Assembly (NCBI GenBank): GCA_963971535.1
Contig: OZ020601.1
Coordinates: forward strand, 19,115,314-19,179,313
Direction of reading: 5' to 3'
Origin: Notolepis coatsorum
Taxonomy: Eukaryota > Chordata > Actinopteri > Aulopiformes > Paralepididae
DNA: 64,000 nucleotides
Position numbers and translations under genes: made by a program. Positions 57,541 to 64,000 of the stretch are shown in pieces (position 1 is the first letter of the stretch; each line of letters begins with the position of its first letter). A model generated the notes under the pieces. It was not told the origin of the DNA, ran no database searches, and saw only the letters and a program-made list of their open reading frames with translations.

Positions 57541-58400
57541 AAGTGTGCTCTCAGCCACGGCCGAATGCAAGCTTAGGGACGGTTGGGGAATCCCACAGCC
57601 AGCCCTAAGATGTCTCAAATGGCCCTGAGAGCAAATTTCTTGTCGTAAGTCCGTTGGAGAATGAGACCCAATTAATTCACACGCTCGCTCTGCACGCTCT
57701 TTTGCATATTGTAGGCTATTTGGTTTTTGTATTGTGTTTCCACTCTGATGAAATGAAGCCTTAATTAAGCATAGTAGCTTATACAACCATGAACCATCAG
57801 TCTCATGCATGACCGAAAGTGGACCTTCGCTCAGTTGTATGTGTAATGAACTCTTTCATCAGAGTGGAATCATCAATGTCATCCAAAATGTCATGGTGAA
57901 CATTCATTATTGCTCCGTGGGTGAGTCTCGCTATTTACATTTTCAAATGTGTTAGAAATAATCCATGACCGATTTTCCTCTCTTTACTGGTCATCGCACC
58001 GGAATTTATTTCGTAATAAAACGTGCACGTTAAACAAATTCAGTCGCTTCTTCTGTAGTCTATACCCAATTCAACAGATCCGAGGGCGCGCCGTCTGTCA
58101 AACAAGCTGCAGCATCTCTGGTCGCGTTCCAAAACATCACAGATTCTCCACATCTCTACACGACCATCTCTCCCTATTTAAATTTCTTTTTTTAAACTGC
58201 TTTCAAGAGAAGACGATGCAAGCTGTTCTAACGCCACGGGTGACCCGTTTAAGATCGCTGTGAAGGTGGAACGGGCACTTGTTATGATAACATATCGATT
58301 GTTCTGTATGATTGTGTACATTGTAATGGTGAAGTGCTTTGAGCAGGAGAAACGTATAACTTATATACGTATATAAAAAGACCGTTTTGTGTAGTAACTG
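57541..58400. other. No recognised gene
   Basis: Unremarkable sequence. A TCTGATGAAATGAAG and a CTTTCATCAGAGTGGAAT occur as a weak inverted pair (about 57750 and 57857). Confidence 0.5.
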
Positions 58401-58429
58401 AAGCTGCTACTAGGGGGGGGGGGATGCTG

Positions 58430-58740
58430 CCGAACACCCCGCACCCCCCCTTCCAACGTGCCTGTATATATATATAGCTCTATATATTGTGTATTGTAAA
58501 ATTCAGGGGGGGAATCGAACACAGGTTGCCCAGACCAAGGGCTAGCCAGTCCCCCCGACCCGTTACCTATAGGGCTAGCCAGTCCCCCACGCTTCAGCCT
58601 ATCAGCTGGGTCACGTCTCTGGGCGCATGCACTTCCGATGGCCTCACGGTCCACCATCCCACTTCTGACACCAATGTGGCGACACGTCCTCGATGCGTCC
58701 GCGAGGCTATAGCTGCGGCAGGCTAACTAATCCCATGAAC
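58430..58740 (-). repeat. Possible tRNA-like repeat, low confidence
   Basis: On the minus strand GGGACTGGCTAGCCC occurs twice about 48 bp apart and is followed by GTGTTCGATTCCC, which resembles a Pol III box B. A convincing box A and target duplications were not found. The stretch 58741-59394 has no supported gene. Confidence 0.35.
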
Positions 58741-59394
58741 ATTCAAGTAGGGTCGCTACAGTATCCTCTTTTTTATTCCTTGTGTTTTATTACTCTGCAT
58801 GTTTTCTCGTCGCTCTTGTATATTCTCTGCTGGGTGGTGTGTTTGCTGCTGATGACAACAGGTTCCCACTGGATTAATAAGGTTGTTATTTCCTCTGCAC
58901 TTTTCAACACGTCAAGACGACTTACCAGGAACACTAGATGAGTGTCGTCCTGAACTACAGAAGGAGTAGTTTAATATGAATCAACTCCACACAGTTCTGT
59001 GTGTTGATGCTCATCCCCGGAACTACCATATGGGCAACCTGGTGCCCAGGGGCCCTCAGTGCATAGGGGCCCTCCGTGATGGAATGTTTCTTTAAAAAAA
59101 AATTAGAATCGTTGGGCTCCACAGAAATATATGACATGACTAATGAATTAAATTAGCCTGACTGGAAGCGCAAAATAATTAATAATGAAGGTAGAGTTTA
59201 ATGGCTGTGGTGCGTTACATGGGGAGGGCGTGGTGTGTGAGGCGCAGCGGCGGTGTGCGGGGGACCCCTCTGAGCCTCAGTGCCCAGGGACCCCTGGAGG
59301 TACTCATCCAGCCTTGTTGATGCTGGAAAGACTTGAAGTGAATGTTGATGGTCGATGGTCGATGGTCGATGGTTGATGGTTGGTTTAGACTCAC

Positions 59395-59466
59395 CATGGC
59401 CTGAGAGGTCAGACTGAGGGAGCTGTTTGCCGCCAAAAGAATGAAGACACAAATCCTTAAATACAT
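59395..59466 (-). CDS. cck: Cholecystokinin/gastrin-family prohormone, signal-peptide exon
   Basis: On the minus strand a TC-rich tract ending CCATTCAG is followed at once by ATG. The exon reads 24 codons, MYLRICVFILLAANSSLSL plus TSQAM, then GTGAGT, a strong donor. It has a short positive start, a hydrophobic core (residues 5-13) and small residues near the end, as a secretory signal peptide should. It ends in phase 0, matching the exon at 46142-46295. Membership in this gene rests on strand, phase and the length of the joined precursor rather than on sequence identity, because signal peptides diverge quickly. The TC tract before the ATG may be an intron end, so a non-coding first exon and promoter would lie further upstream. 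Confidence 0.72.
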
Positions 59467-59569
59467 CTGAATGGAGAGAGGGAGAGAGAAAGAGAGGCTA
59501 GGTTACTGTAATGTTATATGTGTACCATATTACTATATTGTTTGTCATTTATATAGTACCTTCATGGTA

Positions 59570-59881
<312 letters not shown>

Positions 59882-60389
59882 AAAGGATAAACACACGAAT
59901 CCTAAATAATATTACAACAACAACAACAACAATAATAATATTAACAACAACAATAATAAATTAATTAATTAAATAGACATAGGCATAAAATTAGCATAAC
60001 ATTGGCATAATTATACACAGGCATAGATTTCAGTCATTAAAATCTATAAGAATCTTATATCTTATAGATTTCTGACAACATGAAAAGCACACTTTGGCCT
60101 TTCCACACTTATTGATTATGAATGATAGATTTCTGACATTAAAATCTATAAAATACTATTAGCAGGTTTCTGACTAAATAAAAGCAATGCATAAAGTGCA
60201 GACATAGGATGAGTATAGAATAGACAGAATAAGAGCAATGCAAAAAAGTGTAGACAGAATAAAAGCAGTACAATAAAATAGCTCTCATTTCCACAAAACT
60301 AGCATAAATCAGAGTAAAATAGAATAGCTCTCATCAACAGTCCAACAATCACAGTCTGGATGCAATCAGTCCAATTAGCAGAGTGTATT

Positions 60390-60900
60390 AAAACAGTGGA
60401 GAAAATTCATGGAAGCCAAGGGAAGCCAAGCTTCCCCAAAAATATGACCAGTAAAACATACAAAAAAAATAAATATATATCTTTTTATAGTTTACAATAA
60501 TAAGAAAATCATTATTTTTCATCTCTGTGTTATAATAATTGTCTCTCTCCTGGAGAAATGAACCGAATGAGCGAAACTGTGCCCACTCTCTGTAACACTC
60601 ACTGCACTGACTGGCTGCAGGCTGAGGCAACTCAGGTACACAGGGAGGCTAGATCACTAAATATTATTAAAAGGCTAAAATATTGGAAATATTTTGTGAT
60701 CTAGCCTCCCTAATGTCCATAGGTAGGGTATTACATAGCTTTGGTACATAATTCGCAAAGGCTGTATCCTCTTTTGGCTTAAAGGAATATTTGCTGTGAC
60801 TCCCACCTCGTCCCAACTCATCGAGTCTAATCAGACCCGATTGGGAGAAGCTGGGCGCACGCGGGGACGCACGTGGAGGGAGAAGCACCGGCAGCATAAA
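60390..60900 (-). pseudogene. Decayed CR1/L2-clade LINE ORF2 end
   Basis: Minus-strand translation of 60667-60897 gives SQSGLIRLDELGRGGSHSKY, then FANYVPKLCNTLPMDIREAR. The AP-LWN-LPxxIRxA pattern is the end of an L2-type ORF2. It shares sequence with the fragment at 26700-27290. The lower part (60390-60660) contains short AT-rich sequence. Confidence 0.65.
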
Positions 60901-61656
60901 GAGCCCGACAGCCCGTCGTTCAGTGCTTGTTCATACTGATCACTTGTGGTTAGTTTTACCAAGAAGCCTATTTACAAATATTTGCAGTAGTATTCCTCGT
61001 GTCTTGGACTAACCCGGTTTTATTACTTTGTTTTCCCCCCAGTGTTTTGTTCCGTCTTTATCGTTTGCTAACCGGCGTTGTCTTCTCCTCTCTCTTTCAA
61101 GGATACCCCCCCACGCTCGGATTAACACTGTTTCGCTTCCTGCACACACACGCTCTCCTACTGGCGTCTCGGGATGCACAAATGGACTTTGTACTCGGAC
61201 ATTTCCCCACCCTCTGTTACCGGACTGGTTAGTACACGCAAACGAACAACAGCCTGACACATTTACACTTTACACCACATTAGTTTTACATGTTAGACAC
61301 ACCCATCCACATTCTGTATTACACACCTCATTCACATGTTTTTTTTTTCTTTCATACAGTCAACATATTCTTAAATAATAGCGCTGCCCAAGGCTGGGCA
61401 TGATACAGTCAACATATAGCAAGAGAGAGAGCGAGAGAGAGCTCCCGTTCTACAGTCAATATACAGTGTACAGAGAGAGAGAGAGAGAGAGAGAGAGACA
61501 CATTGGAAAGAAATTGAAATGCTATTTGGCCCTAAACAGAGAGTACACAGTGGCAGAATACCTGAGCACTGTGACTGAAGATCCTTGACTAGGTACAGAC
61601 TCAGCGAGCACAGCCTAGCCATCGAGAAAGGCCGCCATAGGCAGACTGTGTGTGTT

Positions 61657-61697
<41 letters not shown>

Positions 61698-62040
61698 ATG
61701 TGTGTTTGTGTGTTAGAGAGAGAGAGCATGTCTGTGTGTCGTGTGTGTGTGTTAGAGAGAGAGCATGTATGAGAGAGAAATAAGCAAAGATGAGCCCCTA
61801 AAGGATATTCAACTTTTAATGGAAGAACAAAACAGAAGGAAAAGTTAACTTCACAAAGGCAACATGAATATACATAGATCCAAAAGGACAAAGATCAACA
61901 CTTAAATCCAAAGAGAAGAGGGTCTATACCAGAGAAAACAAAGTAGCAAGGAGCCAATGGCCGACATCAGCTAAATAGGCTAACTGCAAATAGAGTAGCC
62001 AGGTACTGACACCAGGCCACACACAGCTTTGGCCAACGCT
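60901..62040. other. GA-repeat-rich stretch without a recognised gene
   Basis: GAGAGA runs lie at 61420-61440, 61470-61500 and 61660-61770. A direct repeat, TACAGTCAACATAT, occurs at 61357 and 61405. The ORF at 61028-61378 shows no domain I know. Confidence 0.5.
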
Positions 62041-62064
62041 ACCCAAGCTACACAAACGACCAAG

Positions 62065-62480
62065 ACAATTCACACACAGCACATGTCGTATCTCCAAATG
62101 TTGTGAAGTAACATATGTTTTGCCTGGAAAAAAACATCGTTATTAACAAAACATTCGGGAGGGGAAGGAAGGAAGAGTGGGGTAATGTCCAATGGACATC
62201 TTACCTGCACCAAGGAACGCAGGGCGAAAGGCCGCAACACAGGTCTCCACGTTGACGAAAGGCCTCTCGCTGGCGGGACAAAAAGAAGCTATGGCCGGAG
62301 CCTTGTCATGGTGCAGGCCCGACTACATCCTCTGTCAAAGATGATGTCGTAGGCAGAGTGCCAGGGCCCCCTGCTATTCTCACGGCTAATGTCAATGGTC
62401 GTAGCACAAGATAACAGCTAACTCTAGGCTAACTGATAGCATCAAACTAACGTTCCCAGCCGAGCGCAGCCGGCAGCTAA
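62065..62480 (-). mobile_element. Interior fragment of a third DIRS-like family member
   Basis: On the minus strand this matches the interior of DIRS-like element 2 around 54640-54960: CATCTTTGACAGAGGATGT, CCCGCCAGCGAG, CTTTCGTCAAC-TGGAGA, then a GCAGGTAAGA string and GATACGACATGTG-TGTGTGT. Terminal repeats were not found near it, so it is probably truncated. Both neighbours, 62041-62064 and 62481-63102, are GCTAACGTTAGC-rich and without a gene. Confidence 0.72.
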
Positions 62481-63102
62481 CGTCGTAGCTAAACAGCTAA
62501 TTGGCTAACAGTTAGCTCAACCCGGCTATCGCTAACCATTAGCTAACGCAGAAGCAAGCTATGCGGCTACCACTGAAAAACTGTACAACATGAGAAAAGC
62601 AATACAGGTGCTGACACCAGGCCACACACCGTTAGCTACTAGTACTACAACAGCTAGTCGGCCCGTTTGGCTCCAGAGAGAGAGAGAGAGAGTGAGATAT
62701 CCACGGCGGGAATAGAATAGAGTGCATTAAAAACTCACCAAGAGGATGGAGACAACCATGTGGAGTTGACGAAGTTCATCTGCCGAACGACCATCCTCTT
62801 CATCTTGGCATAACAATGCTGCACGCGCTGTCTCTAGGTTAGCTAACGCTAGTTAGCCTTTAGCTAAGCTAGCTACTAGCCGACATCATCATGGCTATAT
62901 CCCGACTGAACCACACGTTAGGACTCAATATTATAACGTAGCTAAAGCTAACTAGCTGTCCCTGTCTTTAGCCGGGATGGCTAGCCTGACTGAACTGTCT
63001 AACATGCAACAACTTTCATCTTCAGTCCATCTGCCGAACGATGTCCTCTTCATCTTGGCTGGCATAACCTCCAATGCTGCACGCGCGAAATAGTCAGACG
63101 CT

Positions 63103-63200
63103 AGTGATGGGTCGGTCATGAGCGACTCGTTCATAAGAGCCGATTCATTGCCGTGAGCGTGAGTCGAATCGCTCACGTCTGGCAATGAGTCGGTTTATTT
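63103..63200 (+). mobile_element. hAT-like repeat end, low confidence
   Basis: AGTGATGGGTCGGTCATGAG and GACTCGTTCATAAGAGC resemble the end of a widespread hAT-type repeat (AGTGATGGGTCG...ACTCGTTCA). The other end is not identified. The stretch 63201-63560 shows nothing else. Confidence 0.4.
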
Positions 63201-63564
63201 ATCATCTGTTTCCTATGTCTGTCTGTCCCAGGGTACTGCCACTTTTGACCACTTGGTTCGACCGTAACAATATTTAACTTCAGAATAACCTTTCAGCAGT
63301 CTTATCTCTTATCTAAAGTCATCTATAAGTAAGCTAGTGACCACTGCTGTCCCTGTTGTCTGCTGTCAACACCACCATTCCTCATTCACTTCTGTTCATT
63401 TTGAGGACCAAGTCTAAATATAATACTTCTGAAGTATAAACAAATACAGTATTTGAAAACTTGATGTTCTTATTGATATGAAGAGTTGATTTTCTTTCAT
63501 TGAGATGAACAGAAGACCACTAAACTGTTGTGCTGCTGTGATGAACTGCGTGTCAGTGTAACGA

Positions 63565-64000
63565 TGAAGAGTTATCAGATGAAGAGTTATCAGATGAAGA
63601 GTTATCAGATGAAGAGTTATCACATGAAGAGTTATCAGATGAAGAGTTGTCAGATGAAGAGTTATCAGATGAAGAGTTGTCAGATGAAGAGTTATCAGAT
63701 GAAGAGTTGTCAGATGAAGGGTTATCAGACGAAGAGTTATCAGATGAAGAGTTGTCAGATGAACAGTTGTCAGATGAAGAGTTATCAGATGAAGAGTTGT
63801 CAGATGAAGAGTTATCAGATGAAGAGTTGTCAGATGAAGAGTTATCAGACGAAGAGTTATCAGATGAAGAGTTGTCAGATGAAGAGTTATCACATGAAGA
63901 GTTATCAGATGAAGAGTTGTCAGATGAAGAGTTATCACATGAAGAGTTATCAGATGAAGAGTTGTCAGATGAAGAGTTATCACATGAAGAGTTATCAGAC
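63565..64000. repeat. 15 bp minisatellite, runs off the window
   Basis: About 29 units of GATGAAGAGTTATCA or GATGAAGAGTTGTCA. The length is a multiple of three, so the minus strand reads as LITLHLTTLH repeats; I treat this as an artefact. Confidence 0.95.

Noticed and set aside
63414..63983. 189-residue minus-strand frame
   Set aside because: It is produced by a 15 bp minisatellite; the composition is almost only Leu, Thr, His and Ile.

Overview
The window is animal nuclear DNA, most likely from a teleost fish. It has no bacterial-style gene packing. It is filled with long CA/TG microsatellites, minisatellites and transposable elements: CR1/L2-type LINEs, an R2-type retrotransposon with a restriction-like endonuclease, DIRS-like elements, hAT, Harbinger and piggyBac elements, and a tRNA-derived SINE. 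The only host genes I can support are a three-exon cholecystokinin/gastrin-family prohormone gene and a first coding exon of a kelch-like 10 (KLHL10) type gene, the latter present twice.

Layout. Bases 1 to about 28160 form one large inverted duplication. The left arm is 1-10326 and the right arm is 11501-28160, facing each other across a roughly 1.2 kb centre that contains a 200-base assembly gap (11301-11500). Each arm carries the klhl10-like exon, a 1153 bp hAT element with 8 bp target duplications, a CR1/L2 LINE fragment and the same series of minisatellites. The right arm alone carries two clean insertions: a 5.17 kb DIRS-like element (11810-16974) and a 1.32 kb inverted-repeat element (26364-27684). 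The left arm alone carries an extra block of about 320 bp in a 29 bp minisatellite. From 28160 to 34360 there are several tandem arrays, one of them split by a hAT-type MITE, and a LINE fragment.

From 34364 to 59466 lies the prohormone gene on the minus strand: a signal-peptide exon (59395-59466), a propeptide exon (46142-46295) and a terminal exon with [11 protein letters not shown] (34364-34497). The phases match and the predicted precursor is 119 residues. Its introns are 11.6 and 13.1 kb. They hold a 3.7 kb array of a 31 bp unit, an R2-type retrotransposon joined head-to-tail to a truncated copy of itself, a piggyBac-type element with a SINE inside it, a decayed Harbinger element with a hAT MITE next to it, and a second DIRS-like element (53556-57537). 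Beyond the first coding exon are a compound microsatellite, L2-type debris, part of a third copy of the DIRS-like family, and a 15 bp array that runs off the window.

The most unusual item is the DIRS-like family. Two members have inverted terminal repeats, an internal region complementary to both outer ends, and a GTT at each border. No long reading frame is seen inside. Each contains segments closely resembling 5S ribosomal RNA; one is full length (15329-15447). The large inverted duplication may be real, or it may be two haplotypes joined tail to tail in the assembly; the sequence alone does not settle this.
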